From: Klebsiella aerogenes
Lineage (GTDB): Bacteria > Pseudomonadota > Gammaproteobacteria > Enterobacterales > Enterobacteriaceae
Assembly: GCA_029027985.1 (NCBI GenBank)
Contig: CP119076.1
Location: 1,550,001-1,614,000 of the forward strand
Direction: 5' to 3'
Length of the DNA: 64,000 bases
Positions 37,962 to 49,054 of this stretch are shown in pieces. Position 1 is the stretch's first letter. Each line of letters begins with the position of its first letter. A program made the position numbers and the translations under genes. The notes under the pieces are model-generated. The model was given only the letters and a program-made list of their open reading frames with translations. It was not told the DNA's origin and did not search any database.

Positions 37962-38630
37962 ATGTCATCATTGAGTAAAGAAGCCATACTCGTTCATGAA
38001 GCGCTGGTCGCTCGTGGGCTGGAGACGCCGCTGCGTCCGCCAGTACAAGAAATTGATAATGAAACTCGCAAGCGTCTGATCGCCGGGCACATGACTGAGA
38101 TTATGCAGCTGTTGAATCTCGATCTCAGTGACGACAGCCTGATGGAGACTCCGCATCGCATCGCCAAAATGTACGTTGACGAGATTTTCTCCGGCCTGGA
38201 TTACGCCAGATTCCCGAAGATCACCGTTATCGAAAACAAAATGAAAGTTGACGAGATGGTCACCGTGCGTGATATCACGCTGACCAGTACCTGTGAACAT
38301 CACTTCGTTACCATCGATGGTAAAGCCACGGTCGCCTATATCCCGAAAGATTCGGTGATCGGCCTGTCGAAAATTAACCGCATCGTCCAGTTCTTCGCCC
38401 AGCGCCCGCAGGTGCAGGAGCGTCTGACGCAGCAGATCCTCACCGCGCTGCAGACATTGCTGGGCACCAGCAATGTGGCGGTATCGATCGACGCAGTGCA
38501 CTACTGTGTGAAAGCGCGCGGCATCCGTGATGCGACCAGCGCCACGACCACCACCTCGCTTGGCGGTCTATTTAAATCCAGCCAGAATACCCGCCAGGAA
38601 TTCCTGCGCGCCGTACGTCACCACAATTAA
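37962..38630 (+). CDS. folE: GTP cyclohydrolase I
   Basis: First enzyme of tetrahydrofolate biosynthesis, converting GTP to dihydroneopterin triphosphate. The 222 residues keep the zinc ligands C111 and H114 (in TSTCEHHF) and a C-terminal Cys in [31 protein letters not shown] is the family core. SD CAGGAGAA precedes the ATG. yeiB follows after 15 bases, so the two are probably one transcript as in E. coli. Confidence 0.97.
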   Translation: MSSLSKEAILVHEALVARGLETPLRPPVQEIDNETRKRLIAGHMTEIMQLLNLDLSDDSLMETPHRIAKMYVDEIFSGLDYARFPKITVIENKMKVDEMVTVRDITLTSTCEHHFVTIDGKATVAYIPKDSVIGLSKINRIVQFFAQRPQVQERLTQQILTALQTLLGTSNVAVSIDAVHYCVKARGIRDATSATTTTSLGGLFKSSQNTRQEFLRAVRHHN

Positions 38631-38645
38631 TTCGGAGCAGGGTGC

Positions 38646-39803
38646 ATGGAGAGAAACGTCACGCTGGACTTTGTTCGCGGCGTCGCCATCCTCGGCATCC
38701 TGCTACTGAATATCTCCGCCTTCGGCTTACCCAAGGCGGCCTATCTGAATCCGGCCTGGGCCGGACATATTTCACTTAGCGATGCCTGGACCTGGGCGAT
38801 CCTCGATCTGTTCGCGCAGGTCAAATTCCTGACCTTATTTGCTTTGCTGTTCGGCGCCGGATTGCACATGCTGCTGGCGCGCGGCAAGCGCTGGATCCAG
38901 TCGCGGTTGACGCTGCTTGCTCTGCTTGGCTTTATTCACGGTCTCTTTTTCTGGGATGGCGATATTCTGCTGGCCTACGCGCTGGTGGGGCTCATTGCCT
39001 GGCGAATGGTGCGCGACGCCCATCACGTCAAATCGCTGTTCAATACCGGGGTCGTGCTTTATCTGATCGGTATTGTAGTACTGGTGCTGTTGGGGTTGAT
39101 TGCGGGTAACGGCGCCAGCCGTTCATGGGTTCCTGATGCGGCTAATTTACAGTACGAGCAGTACTGGAAGCTGCGCGGCGGCATGGAAGCGGTCAGCAAT
39201 CGCGCGGATATGCTCTCGGACAACCTGGTGGCGTTGGGTGTGCAGTACGGCTGGCAGTTGGCGGGGATGATGCTGATGGGCGCGGCGCTGATGCGCTGCG
39301 GCTGGTTGAAAGGGCAGTTTAGCCTCAACCACTACCGCCGCGTCGGGGTTGTGCTGATTATCGCCGGGATGGCGGTTAACGTGCCGGCGATCGCCGCTCA
39401 GTGGTATCTGCAGTGGGATTATCGCTGGTGCGGTTTTCTGTTGCAGGCGCCGCGCGAGCTCGGCGCGCCGCTGCAAACCATCGGCTATGCCGCGCTGGCG
39501 TGGGGGTTCTGGCCGCAGTTGTGCCGGTTGCGCCTGGTTGGCGCGATTGCTTGCGTTGGGCGGATGGCGCTTAGCAACTATTTACTGCAGACTCTGATCT
39601 GTACCACGTTGTTCTACCGTTTTGACCTGTTCATGAAATTTGACCGCTTGCAGTTGCTGGCATTTGTGCCGGCGGTGTGGGTCGTTAATCTCCTCTTTTC
39701 GCAGTTTTGGCTGCGCCATTTCCGTCAGGGCCCCGTTGAGTGGCTCTGGCGTCAGTTAACCATGAGAGCCTCAGGGACATCATCCAGAAACACATCCGTA
39801 TAA
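38646..39803 (+). CDS. yeiB: DUF418 membrane protein YeiB
   Basis: Inner-membrane protein of unknown function, 385 residues with about nine or ten helices. The DUF418 features are the start ERNVTLDFVRGVAILGILLL and the C-terminal GRMALSNYLLQTLICTTLFY block. It lies between folE and galS as in E. coli. Related acyltransferase-like families suggest a cell-envelope role, but this is not established. Confidence 0.9.
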   Translation: MERNVTLDFVRGVAILGILLLNISAFGLPKAAYLNPAWAGHISLSDAWTWAILDLFAQVKFLTLFALLFGAGLHMLLARGKRWIQSRLTLLALLGFIHGLFFWDGDILLAYALVGLIAWRMVRDAHHVKSLFNTGVVLYLIGIVVLVLLGLIAGNGASRSWVPDAANLQYEQYWKLRGGMEAVSNRADMLSDNLVALGVQYGWQLAGMMLMGAALMRCGWLKGQFSLNHYRRVGVVLIIAGMAVNVPAIAAQWYLQWDYRWCGFLLQAPRELGAPLQTIGYAALAWGFWPQLCRLRLVGAIACVGRMALSNYLLQTLICTTLFYRFDLFMKFDRLQLLAFVPAVWVVNLLFSQFWLRHFRQGPVEWLWRQLTMRASGTSSRNTSV

Positions 39804-39833
39804 CGATCTCGATCACAATCATTAACAAAATGG

Positions 39834-39849
39834 ATGTAACCGTTTCCAG
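39834..39849. promoter_or_regulatory. GalR/GalS operator at the galS promoter
   Basis: ATGTAACCGTTTCCAG fits the gal operator pattern (GTGNAANCGNTTNCAC) at most positions, and a CRP site follows three bases later. This implies autoregulation of galS, as known in E. coli. Confidence 0.8.
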
Positions 39850-39852
39850 TCG

Positions 39853-39868
39853 TGTGACTTCACTCACG
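39853..39868. promoter_or_regulatory. CRP site at the galS promoter
   Basis: TGTGACTTCACTCACG matches the TGTGA-N6-TCACA consensus at nine of ten positions and sits immediately next to the gal operator. Confidence 0.8.
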
Positions 39869-39958
39869 TAGCGTGGCGAACGTCGCTGCCAGAATAGCCA
39901 CCTTGCTGAACACAGGAGGTGGGTGTGACGTATTGTAATGCGATTAAGGCGGGTATGT

Positions 39959-40981
39959 ATGATCACCATTCGTGATGTTGCCCGTCAGGCGGGGGTTTCC
40001 GTGGCGACGGTTTCACGCGTGCTGAACAACAGCTCGCTGGTGAGCCCGGATACGCGGGAAGTGGTCATGAAGGCGGTGACGCAGTTGGGTTACCGGCCAA
40101 ATGCGAATGCCCAGGCGCTGGCCACCCAGGTGAGCGATACCATCGGCGTGGTGGTGATGGATGTGTCAGATGCCTTTTTTGGCGCGCTGGTCAAAGCGGT
40201 GGATACCGTTGCGCAGCAGCATCAAAAATATGTGCTGATCGGTAATAGCTACCATGAAGCGGAAAAAGAACGTAACGCCATCGAGGTGCTGATTCGTCAG
40301 CGCTGTTCGGCGCTGATCGTGCATTCGAAGGCGTTAAGCGATGCCGAACTCGGCGATTTTATGCAGCATATCCCCGGGATGGTGCTGATTAACCGTATCG
40401 TGCCTGGTTTCGCGCATCGCTGCGTTGGCCTGGATAATATCAGCGGCGCGTTGATGGCAACGCGAATGCTGCTCAATCATGGTCATCAGCGTGTCGGTTA
40501 TCTCTCTTCCAACCACGGTATCGAAGATGATGACCTGCGCCGGGAAGGCTGGTCCAGGGCGTTGCAGGAGCAGGGCATTGTTGCTCCGGATAGCTGGGTG
40601 GGTTCGGGATCGCCGGATATGCAGGGCGGCGAAGCGGCGATGGTTGAACTGCTGGGACGTAATTTAGGCCTGACGGCGGTGTTCGCCTACAACGACAGCA
40701 TGGCGGCGGGGGCGCTGACGACCCTGAAAGACAACGGTATTGCCGTGCCGCAGCATCTTTCGCTGATCGGTTTTGATGACATTCCGATTTCCCGTTACAC
40801 CGACCCGCAGCTGACGACGGTGCGTTATCCCATTATGTCGATGGCGAAACTGGCGACCGAGCTGGCGTTACAAGGCGCGGCGGGGAAACTCGATAGCGAG
40901 GCCAGTCACTGTTTTATGCCGACGCTGGTACGCCGCCATTCGGTGACGCAGAAGCAAAGTGTGGGGCCGATCACTAACTGA
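39959..40981 (+). CDS. galS: Galactose isorepressor GalS
   Basis: LacI-family repressor of the mgl operon and galS itself, induced by galactose. The helix-turn-helix is [20 protein letters not shown], with hinge and periplasmic-binding-like core including [20 protein letters not shown]. The ATG at 39959 (340 residues) gives the orthologue's MITIRD start; a longer in-frame ATG at 39938 is not needed. Adjacent to mglB as in E. coli. Confidence 0.95.
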   Translation: MITIRDVARQAGVSVATVSRVLNNSSLVSPDTREVVMKAVTQLGYRPNANAQALATQVSDTIGVVVMDVSDAFFGALVKAVDTVAQQHQKYVLIGNSYHEAEKERNAIEVLIRQRCSALIVHSKALSDAELGDFMQHIPGMVLINRIVPGFAHRCVGLDNISGALMATRMLLNHGHQRVGYLSSNHGIEDDDLRREGWSRALQEQGIVAPDSWVGSGSPDMQGGEAAMVELLGRNLGLTAVFAYNDSMAAGALTTLKDNGIAVPQHLSLIGFDDIPISRYTDPQLTTVRYPIMSMAKLATELALQGAAGKLDSEASHCFMPTLVRRHSVTQKQSVGPITN

Positions 40982-40993
40982 CCCTTTCAGTGG

Positions 40994-41009
40994 ATGTAAC
41001 CGCTTTCAA
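40994..41009. promoter_or_regulatory. GalR/GalS operator at the mgl promoter
   Basis: ATGTAACCGCTTTCAA resembles the gal operator and is almost the same word as the galS operator. It is placed two bases before a perfect CRP site. It should mediate GalS repression of mglBAC. Confidence 0.8.
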
Positions 41010-41011
41010 TC

Positions 41012-41027
41012 TGTGAGTAAATTCACA
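41012..41027. promoter_or_regulatory. CRP site at the mgl promoter
   Basis: TGTGAGTAAATTCACA is a perfect TGTGA-N6-TCACA site. Strong cAMP-CRP activation of mgl is established. About 250 bases separate it from mglB, giving a long leader that contains no gene I can recognise. Confidence 0.9.
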
Positions 41028-41278
41028 GTATATTAACATTCGCCTGTTTATGATGGCAGCGTTGACCAGTCCGAACCAATACTGTGCTGATGATGAGATT
41101 ATTCGTCATCATAAACAACGAGTTAGGCACTTGATAAAGCCGTTTTTTTGGAGCGTTACCCTACACGGAAGATAGAATTAACGTTGTGAATATCGTTGTG
41201 CGGTAACCCTAATGTAACAGCCCCCGCCAGCGAATTTCACGCATAAAAACGAAGCAAAATAATAAAACCGGAGATTCC

Positions 41279-42277
41279 ATGAATAAGAAGGTACTAGCTC
41301 TGTCCGCTGTAATGGCTGGCATGCTTTTCGGCACCGCAGCACACGCGGCGGATACCCGTATCGGCGTCACGATCTACAAATATGACGACAACTTTATGTC
41401 GGTTGTTCGTAAGGCGATCGAGAAGGACGGTAAATCCGCGCCGGATGTACAGCTGCTGATGAATGACTCGCAGAACGATCAGTCCAAGCAGAACGATCAG
41501 ATCGACGTGCTGCTGGCGAAAGGGGTGAAAGCGCTGGCGATTAACCTGGTTGACCCGGCGGCGGCAGGCACGGTTATCGATAAAGCGCGCGGGCAGAATG
41601 TGCCGGTGGTGTTCTTTAACAAAGAGCCATCGCGCAAGGCGCTGGATAGCTACGACAAAGCGTACTACGTCGGTACCGACTCAAAAGAATCCGGGATTAT
41701 CCAGGGCGACCTGATCGCCAAACACTGGAAAGCGAATCCGAACTGGGATCTGAACAAAGACGGCCAAATTCAGTTTGTCCTGCTGAAAGGCGAGCCGGGC
41801 CACCCGGATGCCGAAGCGCGTACAACTTACGTCATTAAAGAGCTGAACGACAAAGGCATCAAAACCCAGCAGCTGGCGCTAGATACCGCGATGTGGGATA
41901 CCGCGCAGGCGAAAGATAAGATGGACGCCTGGCTCTCTGGCCCGAACGCCAACAAAATCGAAGTGGTGATCGCCAACAACGATGCGATGGCGATGGGTGC
42001 GGTAGAAGCGCTGAAAGCGCACAACAAGAGCAGCATTCCGGTATTCGGCGTCGATGCCCTGCCAGAAGCGCTGGCGTTGGTGAAATCCGGCGCGATGGCC
42101 GGTACCGTGCTGAACGATGCCAACAACCAGGCCAAAGCGACCTTCGATCTGGCGAAGAACCTGGCTGACGGCAAAGAGCCTGCGGCTGGCACCAGCTGGA
42201 AAATTGAGAATAAGATTGTTCGCGTACCGTACGTCGGCGTGGATAAAGACAATCTCAGCCAGTTTATCGGTAAATAA
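41279..42277 (+). CDS. mglB: Galactose/glucose-binding periplasmic protein
   Basis: High-affinity galactose and glucose receptor for the MglBAC importer and for Trg chemotaxis. The signal peptide [20 protein letters not shown] is cut near AHA-A. The mature protein contains sugar-binding-fold blocks [16 protein letters not shown] and [20 protein letters not shown]. The calcium-binding loop DLNKDGQIQ is visible. The length is 332 residues. A strong hairpin follows before mglA, which usually helps keep mglB mRNA more abundant. Confidence 0.97.
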   Translation: MNKKVLALSAVMAGMLFGTAAHAADTRIGVTIYKYDDNFMSVVRKAIEKDGKSAPDVQLLMNDSQNDQSKQNDQIDVLLAKGVKALAINLVDPAAAGTVIDKARGQNVPVVFFNKEPSRKALDSYDKAYYVGTDSKESGIIQGDLIAKHWKANPNWDLNKDGQIQFVLLKGEPGHPDAEARTTYVIKELNDKGIKTQQLALDTAMWDTAQAKDKMDAWLSGPNANKIEVVIANNDAMAMGAVEALKAHNKSSIPVFGVDALPEALALVKSGAMAGTVLNDANNQAKATFDLAKNLADGKEPAAGTSWKIENKIVRVPYVGVDKDNLSQFIGK

Positions 42278-42293
42278 GTTTTCACTGCATTGC

Positions 42294-42312
42294 GGGCGCG
42301 CTGAGCGCGCCC
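42294..42312 (+). promoter_or_regulatory. Intercistronic hairpin mglB-mglA
   Basis: The perfect 8-bp stem GGGCGCGC / GCGCGCCC with a three-base loop lies 17 bases after the mglB stop. It lacks a long T-run, so it probably stabilises the mglB 3' end and reduces mglAC expression rather than fully terminating. Confidence 0.65.
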
Positions 42313-42394
42313 GATTATTCCTGATACCGAACCCGAATTTGCTTCGATAGTATTTTATCGTTGCGGATCGGCACGAACGCAGCCAGGTATAACT

Positions 42395-43915
42395 ATGGTC
42401 AGCAATAATAGCGCACAGTCAGGCGAATATTTGTTGGAAATGAGTGGCATCAACAAATCGTTCCCCGGCGTTAAGGCTCTTGATAATGTCAACCTCAAGG
42501 TCCGTCCGCACTCGATCCATGCCTTAATGGGAGAGAACGGCGCAGGCAAATCGACATTATTAAAATGCCTTTTTGGGATCTATCAAAAGGATTCCGGCAG
42601 TATTCTTTTTCAGGGAAAAGAGATCGATTTCCATTCGGCAAAAGAGGCCCTGGAAAACGGTATTTCAATGGTTCACCAGGAATTAAATCTGGTATTACAA
42701 CGTTCGGTGATGGACAACATGTGGCTGGGGCGTTATCCCACCAAAGGCATGTTTGTCGATCAGGACAAAATGTATCGCGATACCAAAGCGATATTTGATG
42801 AACTGGATATTGATATTGACCCGCGCGCCCGCGTCGGCACCTTATCGGTATCGCAGATGCAGATGATTGAAATTGCCAAGGCATTCTCCTATGACGCCAA
42901 AATCGTCATTATGGATGAGCCGACGTCATCGTTGACCGAAAAAGAGGTCAATCACCTGTTTAAAATCATCCGCAAGCTAAAAGAGCGCGGATGCGGCATT
43001 GTGTATATCTCCCATAAAATGGAAGAGATATTCCAGCTGTGCGATGAGATTACTATTCTGCGCGACGGTCAGTGGATCGCTACCCAGCCGTTGGAAGGGC
43101 TGGATATGGATAAGATCATTGCGATGATGGTTGGCCGCTCATTGAACCAGCGTTTTCCTACTCGCGAAAATAAACCGGGCGAAGTGATCCTTGAGGTCCG
43201 TAACCTGACTTCGTTGCGCCAGCCGTCAATTCGCGATGTCTCGTTCGATCTGCACAAGGGCGAAATCCTTGGTATTGCCGGACTGGTGGGCGCCAAACGT
43301 ACTGATATCGTCGAAACGCTGTTTGGTATTCGCGAAAAAGCCAGCGGCACCATTACGCTGCATGGCAAAAAGATTAATAACCATAGTGCTAACGAAGCCA
43401 TCAACCATGGTTTTGCGTTAGTGACCGAAGAACGGCGTTCGACGGGGATCTATGCCTACCTCGATATTGGGTTTAACTCGCTGATCTCCAATATCAAAAA
43501 GTACAAGAATAAAGTCGGTCTGCTGGATAATTCACGGATGAAAAGCGATACCCAATGGGTTATCGATTCGATGCGTGTAAAAACACCCGGACAGCACACG
43601 CAAATCGGTTCACTTTCTGGCGGTAACCAACAAAAGGTCATTATCGGGCGTTGGTTATTAACTCAGCCGGAAATATTAATGCTGGATGAACCGACGCGCG
43701 GCATTGATGTCGGCGCAAAATTCGAAATTTACCAGCTGATTGCTGAACTGGCCAAAAAAGATAAGGGCATCATTATTATTTCTTCTGAAATGCCGGAACT
43801 GCTGGGTATTACCGATCGTATTCTGGTGATGAGCAACGGGCTGGTTGCCGGAATTGTTGAGACCAAAACCACGACGCAAAATGAAATTCTGCGTCTTGCG
43901 TCATTGCACCTTTGA
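42395..43915 (+). CDS. mglA: Galactose ABC transporter ATP-binding protein
   Basis: Double-cassette sugar ATPase of MglBAC, 506 residues. The first half has Walker [10 protein letters not shown] and signature LSVSQMQM; the second half has a degenerate Walker A region ([12 protein letters not shown]) and signature LSGGNQQK, as usual for the CUT2 family. It follows mglB after 117 bp and precedes mglC by 15 bases. Confidence 0.97.
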   Translation: MVSNNSAQSGEYLLEMSGINKSFPGVKALDNVNLKVRPHSIHALMGENGAGKSTLLKCLFGIYQKDSGSILFQGKEIDFHSAKEALENGISMVHQELNLVLQRSVMDNMWLGRYPTKGMFVDQDKMYRDTKAIFDELDIDIDPRARVGTLSVSQMQMIEIAKAFSYDAKIVIMDEPTSSLTEKEVNHLFKIIRKLKERGCGIVYISHKMEEIFQLCDEITILRDGQWIATQPLEGLDMDKIIAMMVGRSLNQRFPTRENKPGEVILEVRNLTSLRQPSIRDVSFDLHKGEILGIAGLVGAKRTDIVETLFGIREKASGTITLHGKKINNHSANEAINHGFALVTEERRSTGIYAYLDIGFNSLISNIKKYKNKVGLLDNSRMKSDTQWVIDSMRVKTPGQHTQIGSLSGGNQQKVIIGRWLLTQPEILMLDEPTRGIDVGAKFEIYQLIAELAKKDKGIIIISSEMPELLGITDRILVMSNGLVAGIVETKTTTQNEILRLASLHL

Positions 43916-43930
43916 TATCAGGGGCTTTCC

Positions 43931-44941
43931 ATGAGTGCGTTAAATAAAAAGAGTTTTCTCACTTACCTGAAAGAGGGTGGGATTTACGTTGTTCTTTTGG
44001 TCTTGCTGGCCATTATTATTTTCCAGGATCCCACCTTCTTAAGTTTACTGAACCTAAGTAACATCCTGACCCAGTCGTCGGTGCGTATTATTATCGCCCT
44101 CGGCGTCGCAGGTCTTATCGTCACCCAGGGGACGGACCTTTCCGCCGGGCGTCAGGTGGGCCTGGCGGCGGTGGTAGCGGCAACCATGCTGCAGGCGGTG
44201 GATAATGCCAACAAAGTGTTCCCGGACATGGCGACCATGCCTATCCCGCTGGTGATCCTGCTGGTCTGCGCGATTGGTGCAGTGATTGGCCTGATTAACG
44301 GTATCGTGATTGCCTACCTTAACGTGACGCCGTTTATCACCACTTTGGGTACGATGATCATCGTTTACGGCATCAACTCCCTGTACTACGACTTTGTCGG
44401 CGCATCGCCGGTCTCTGGCTTCGATAGTCACTTCTCACAGTTCGCCCAGGGTTTTGTGGCGTTAGGTACTTTCCGCCTGTCGTACATCACTTTCTACGCG
44501 CTTATTGCGACCATCTTCGTGTGGATCTTGTGGAACAAAACCCGCTTCGGCAAAAACATCTTTGCTATCGGCGGTAACCCGGAAGCGGCCCGCGTCTCTG
44601 GCGTTAATGTCGCGCTGAACCTGTTGATGATTTATGCGTTGTCCGGCGTGTTTTATGCCTTTGGCGGGCTGCTGGAAGCCGGACGTATCGGTTCGGCGAC
44701 CAACAACCTCGGCTTTATGTATGAGCTGGATGCGATCGCGGCCTGCGTGGTGGGCGGGGTCTCCTTCAGCGGCGGCGTCGGCACCGTCTTCGGCGTCGTG
44801 ACCGGGGTGATTATCTTCACCGTCATTAACTACGGTCTGACCTATATCGGCGTTAACCCGTATTGGCAGTACATTATCAAAGGGGCGATCATCATCTTCG
44901 CCGTGGCGCTGGATTCACTGAAATACGCACGTAAGAAATAA
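43931..44941 (+). CDS. mglC: Galactose ABC transporter permease
   Basis: Inner-membrane permease of MglBAC, 336 residues with about eight to ten helices. It carries the CUT2 permease stretches LIVTQGTDLSAGRQVGLAAV and NIFAIGGNPEAARVSGVNV. It is followed at once by an intrinsic terminator. Confidence 0.97.
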   Translation: MSALNKKSFLTYLKEGGIYVVLLVLLAIIIFQDPTFLSLLNLSNILTQSSVRIIIALGVAGLIVTQGTDLSAGRQVGLAAVVAATMLQAVDNANKVFPDMATMPIPLVILLVCAIGAVIGLINGIVIAYLNVTPFITTLGTMIIVYGINSLYYDFVGASPVSGFDSHFSQFAQGFVALGTFRLSYITFYALIATIFVWILWNKTRFGKNIFAIGGNPEAARVSGVNVALNLLMIYALSGVFYAFGGLLEAGRIGSATNNLGFMYELDAIAACVVGGVSFSGGVGTVFGVVTGVIIFTVINYGLTYIGVNPYWQYIIKGAIIIFAVALDSLKYARKK

Positions 44942-44944
44942 GAG

Positions 44945-44977
44945 AAGCCCGGCGAAAAAATGCCGGGCTTTTACTTT
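44945..44977 (+). terminator. Terminator of mglBAC
   Basis: The perfect 9-bp stem AAGCCCGGC / GCCGGGCTT has an eight-base loop and is followed by TTACTTT, directly after the mglC stop. Confidence 0.8.
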
Positions 44978-44980
44978 GCC

Positions 44981-45041
44981 GCCCGGACGAGGTGCGAAGC
45001 GCCGACTCCGGGAGTCCCGGCGTCACTTCGTTCGGCCGGGC
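44981..45041. repeat. REP-like element
   Basis: Outer arms GCCCGG and CCGGGC enclose an inner GACTC-CGG-GAGTC dyad. It fills the space between the mglC terminator and the end of the convergent DUF1097 gene, whose stop codon it touches. Typical of enterobacterial REP sequences. Confidence 0.6.
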
Positions 45042-45493
45042 TACTTGCTACGAGCGGCAATATACAGCCCACTGTTTTTCATCGCATAACCAAAAACCAA
45101 CCCAATCAGCAGCGCAGGCAGCACGGCTCGCCAGTTGCCGTCGCAGGCAAAGGTTGAACAGGCGCCGATAAAGGTACCGGGAACAAAAGAGAACCAGCCG
45201 TTTTTAGCCTGAATACACATGGCGAAGGCCACAACCCCGGTTAGCAGATAGCTGACAACGGTCAGCGCTGGTGATAGCGCGCTGCCGTGGATAATCACTT
45301 CAGCCCAAAAAACGCCGCTAAGCAGCGTGCAAAACGAAATCCCCAGCCCCTTTAACCCACCCTGCGGGCAGGCAAAGTAAGCGGTACACCCCAGAAACCC
45401 CGCCCAGCTGAGTAACCCCCACGACACGGCAACCCAGCTCCAGATGCCGGATAAAATGCCGGTGGTGAGCGCAATGGCGACAAGTGTACTCAT
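45041..45493 (-). CDS. DUF1097 membrane protein, YcdZ-like
   Basis: Small inner-membrane protein (150 residues, about five helices) that resembles E. coli YcdZ, sharing GILSGIWSWVAVSWGLLSWA, LGCTAYFACPQGG and FVPGTFIGA. Function unknown. The ATG at 45493 was chosen because it aligns with YcdZ; in-frame ATGs at 45499, 45505 and 45514 also exist, the last inside a 22-bp palindrome. It lies 47 bases downstream of preA on the same strand, where E. coli has no such gene, so it may be cotranscribed with preTA. Confidence 0.82.
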   Translation of the reverse strand: MSTLVAIALTTGILSGIWSWVAVSWGLLSWAGFLGCTAYFACPQGGLKGLGISFCTLLSGVFWAEVIIHGSALSPALTVVSYLLTGVVAFAMCIQAKNGWFSFVPGTFIGACSTFACDGNWRAVLPALLIGLVFGYAMKNSGLYIAARSK

Positions 45494-45505
45494 ATCCATG
45501 TCCAT

Positions 45506-45527
45506 CCGGCCCACTGCAGTGGGCCGG
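45506..45527 (-). promoter_or_regulatory. 22-bp perfect palindrome between preA and the DUF1097 gene
   Basis: CCGGCCCACTG followed directly by its complement CAGTGGGCCGG. As RNA it forms a strong intercistronic hairpin just upstream of the DUF1097 start, without a T-run. It could stabilise the preA message or restrict the downstream gene. Confidence 0.6.
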
Positions 45528-45540
45528 GCTTGTCAGGGCG

Positions 45541-46776
45541 TTAAAGAGTAACCGCGTGCGCTTCTTCGCCAGGTTTGAATTCCACCTTGCCGAGGCTGAT
45601 ACAGGCAACCGGGCAAACGTGGCCGCACAGCAGGCAGCCGACGCACTTCTCGGTGTCGCAGTGCGGGGTGCGAGTTTGTTCATTCCACTCCATCGCCTGG
45701 TGGCCGCCGTCGAAGCAGGAAATATAGCAGCGTCCGCAGCCGACGCATTTTTCCTGATTAATATGCGGGTAGACGATATAGCTACGATCGAGATCTTCTG
45801 CCGGAACGATATTGGCATTCGCCAGCCCAACCATCTCTTGCAGCGAGTTGAATCCCTGGTCGTTAAGATAATGCGACAGACCGCTTATCATATCTTCAAC
45901 GATACGATAGCCGTACTGCATGATGCCGGTCGTCACCTGTAGCGTCGCCGCGCCCAGCAGCAGGAACTCCGCGGCATCCTCCCAGGTTTCAATGCCGCCA
46001 ATACCGCTAATCGGAAAATCCTTCAGCTCAGGATGGGTGCGTAGCTGCTGAATGAAACGCAGCGCAATAGGCTTCACGGCCTTACCAGAGTAGCCCGAAA
46101 TACTGGACTTGCCGTTGACGACCGGCAGGCCTATTTTACGGTTGAGGTCGATATTGGTGATCGACTTAACGGTGTTGATGGTGGCAATACCGTCAGCGCC
46201 GCCGCGTTTCGCCGCCAGCGCCACTTCGCACATATCGCCGATATTGGGCGTCATTTTGGCAAGCATTGGCAGAGTCGAGCCGCGTTTCACCGCCCGGCAG
46301 TATTTCTTAACCAGTTCGGGGCTTTGTCCCACGTCGCTGCCCATGGCGTGAGAGGTCATCTGCGGGCAGGAGAAGTTGCACTCGATCATATCCGCACCGG
46401 CTTCTTCCACCAGTTGCGCCAGATCCTGCCACTGTTGCTCATTTTCACCCATGATCGACGCGATCAGCACTTTATCCGGGTAATCCTGTTTGAGCCGCCG
46501 GATCGCGGCGAGGTTTTCCGCCAGCGGATGCTCGGCAATCTGTTCCATATTTTTAAAGCCGATAAACCCGGTGTCTTCTTTGGTCAGATGATCAAAGCGG
46601 GGCGAAACTTCGTTGGCGATAAAGAAGCCGATGGTTTTAAAGACGATGCCGCCCCAGCCGCTGTCGTAAGCTTTGGCGCACATCTCATAGCAGTTGCCGA
46701 CCGGCGAAGAGGAGAGACAGAACGGATTGGGGAACGTCACGCCGCAAAAGGTAATAGAGAGATCTTTGGTTAACAT
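45541..46776 (-). CDS. preA: NAD-dependent dihydropyrimidine dehydrogenase subunit PreA
   Basis: Catalytic subunit of PreTA, which interconverts uracil or thymine with the 5,6-dihydropyrimidines using NADH. The FMN-binding dihydroorotate-dehydrogenase-like barrel occupies residues 1 to about 300 ([20 protein letters not shown]). Two 4Fe-4S motifs are at the C terminus ([11 protein letters not shown] and [12 protein letters not shown]). The length of 411 residues matches E. coli PreA. Its start overlaps the preT stop by seven bases, so the pair is translationally coupled. Confidence 0.96.
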   Translation of the reverse strand: MLTKDLSITFCGVTFPNPFCLSSSPVGNCYEMCAKAYDSGWGGIVFKTIGFFIANEVSPRFDHLTKEDTGFIGFKNMEQIAEHPLAENLAAIRRLKQDYPDKVLIASIMGENEQQWQDLAQLVEEAGADMIECNFSCPQMTSHAMGSDVGQSPELVKKYCRAVKRGSTLPMLAKMTPNIGDMCEVALAAKRGGADGIATINTVKSITNIDLNRKIGLPVVNGKSSISGYSGKAVKPIALRFIQQLRTHPELKDFPISGIGGIETWEDAAEFLLLGAATLQVTTGIMQYGYRIVEDMISGLSHYLNDQGFNSLQEMVGLANANIVPAEDLDRSYIVYPHINQEKCVGCGRCYISCFDGGHQAMEWNEQTRTPHCDTEKCVGCLLCGHVCPVACISLGKVEFKPGEEAHAVTL

Positions 46777-48011
46777 GATTGCGCCTCCTCTAAATAGTGA
46801 TGAATGGCCTGAGCGGCTTCTTTCCCGGTTTTCACGGCGTAAACCACGGTTTTGTCTCCCTGGACGATATCGCCTGCGGCGAACAGCTGCGGGTCTGTGG
46901 TCTGGTAGTGGCGGGTGTCCACGGTGTTGCGCTGTGACTGAATATCGGAGAAGGCGGCAAGATCGGCATGCTGGCCAACGGCGAGGATAATGTTCTCGGC
47001 GGTCAGCGTCAGTTCACCGGGCAGACGCACGTGTTTGAAGGTTACCTTGTTACCGGCAACGGCAGTTGGCGTAAAGCCATCAATGATGGATACGCCTAGC
47101 GCCTGAGTCGTGGTGAACTCTTTTTCACTGGCCGGAAATTCAGCCAGTTCCTCACGGGCTACGCAGGTGACGGACGAGCACCCGAGAATTTTCAGCGTAC
47201 TGGCAACGTCCATCGCAACGTCGCCGCCGCCAATCACCAGCGCGCTTTGTGGTACGGAGATGTCGCCCGCATTGCCGCGCGCACGTTGTAAAAAGTCGAC
47301 GGCAATTTCTACCGAACCGGCGTCATTAAACAACGGTAGCGTTGAGCCTTTCGACAGGCCAACAGTTAGCAGGACGGCGCGATGTTCGGCTTTAAGCGCC
47401 TCCAGAGTGACGGTTTTGCCGACCTCACAATCGCAGCGGATCGTCACACCCATTTCCACAATGCGTGCAATTTCATGGTCCAGCACCGGCTGCGGCAGGC
47501 GAAACTCAGGAATGCCGTGTCGCAGCCAGCCGCCGGGCTGTGTCGCTTTTTCAAACACGGTAACGTCGTAGCCCAGATTGCACAGCGTGACGCTGGCCTG
47601 TAGCCCGGCAGGGCCTGCGCCAACGATGGCGACTTTGCCTTTATCTTTACGGCCCGGTTGGTAAATCTGCATTTGCGTCTGCTGTTCGAAGTCGGTGACA
47701 AACCGCTGCAGGCGGGCGATATCGATAGGCTTATCAATCCCGGAACGGGAGCAGCCCTTTTGGCAGAGTTTTTCCGTCGGGCATACTCGTGCACAAACGG
47801 CGCCTAACGCATTATTTTCTCGAATGGTTTCGGCAGCGCCTTTCAAGTTGCGGAAATAGATTGAGCGAATGAACTTGCCCGGGTCGGTTTCGGCCGGGCA
47901 GGACTGACTGCACGGCGCATCGTGGCACAGCAGGCAGCGGGAGGCTTCTTTAATCGCCAGCAATGGCGTAAAGGCGGGAATAATCTCATCCAGGTATTCG
48001 TGTTGCGACAT
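46770..48011 (-). CDS. preT: NAD-dependent dihydropyrimidine dehydrogenase subunit PreT
   Basis: Electron-transfer subunit of PreTA. The N-terminal Fe-S region has [14 protein letters not shown] and later [15 protein letters not shown]. It is followed by an FAD/NAD(P)-binding oxidoreductase domain with GAGPAGLQ and a second Rossmann motif GGGDVAMD. 413 residues. Upstream lie a perfect CRP site and a 23-bp dyad, so carbon-source control of pyrimidine reduction is likely. Confidence 0.95.
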   Translation of the reverse strand: MSQHEYLDEIIPAFTPLLAIKEASRCLLCHDAPCSQSCPAETDPGKFIRSIYFRNLKGAAETIRENNALGAVCARVCPTEKLCQKGCSRSGIDKPIDIARLQRFVTDFEQQTQMQIYQPGRKDKGKVAIVGAGPAGLQASVTLCNLGYDVTVFEKATQPGGWLRHGIPEFRLPQPVLDHEIARIVEMGVTIRCDCEVGKTVTLEALKAEHRAVLLTVGLSKGSTLPLFNDAGSVEIAVDFLQRARGNAGDISVPQSALVIGGGDVAMDVASTLKILGCSSVTCVAREELAEFPASEKEFTTTQALGVSIIDGFTPTAVAGNKVTFKHVRLPGELTLTAENIILAVGQHADLAAFSDIQSQRNTVDTRHYQTTDPQLFAAGDIVQGDKTVVYAVKTGKEAAQAIHHYLEEAQSC

Positions 48012-48095
48012 AATTGATCCCTTAATGATTAGTTTAATTAAGGCAAATAAAGTGAAACAACTACCAGAAGGCTAAGCGTGTGAGGGAGGCTATTC

Positions 48096-48111
48096 TGTGA
48101 AAACATTCACA
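48096..48111. promoter_or_regulatory. CRP site upstream of preTA
   Basis: TGTGAAAACATTCACA is a perfect TGTGA-N6-TCACA site centred about 92 bases upstream of the preT start codon. Its right half overlaps the 23-bp dyad at 48108-48130. Confidence 0.75.
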
Positions 48112-48130
48112 AATAACCCTGTTATTTGTG
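48108..48130. promoter_or_regulatory. 23-bp perfect dyad upstream of preTA
   Basis: CACAAATAAC, three bases, GTTATTTGTG: two perfect 10-bp arms. It overlaps the CRP site by four bases, an arrangement typical of a repressor competing with CRP. The cognate protein is not known to me. Confidence 0.5.
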
Positions 48131-48240
48131 TGTGATTCGTGGCGATAGCAGGAATACCTAAAATGCAAATAGGAACGATTATTGAATCGAAATTAATTAA
48201 TTTATTTTATGAATGGCACGGTGATACAGAGGAGGGTGGG

Positions 48241-48990
<750 letters not shown>

Positions 48991-49054
48991 CTACTTTACC
49001 CGCCGGACAAGCGCAAGAAACCATCGTTTAATTGCGGGAATTTTCAGCAATGTG

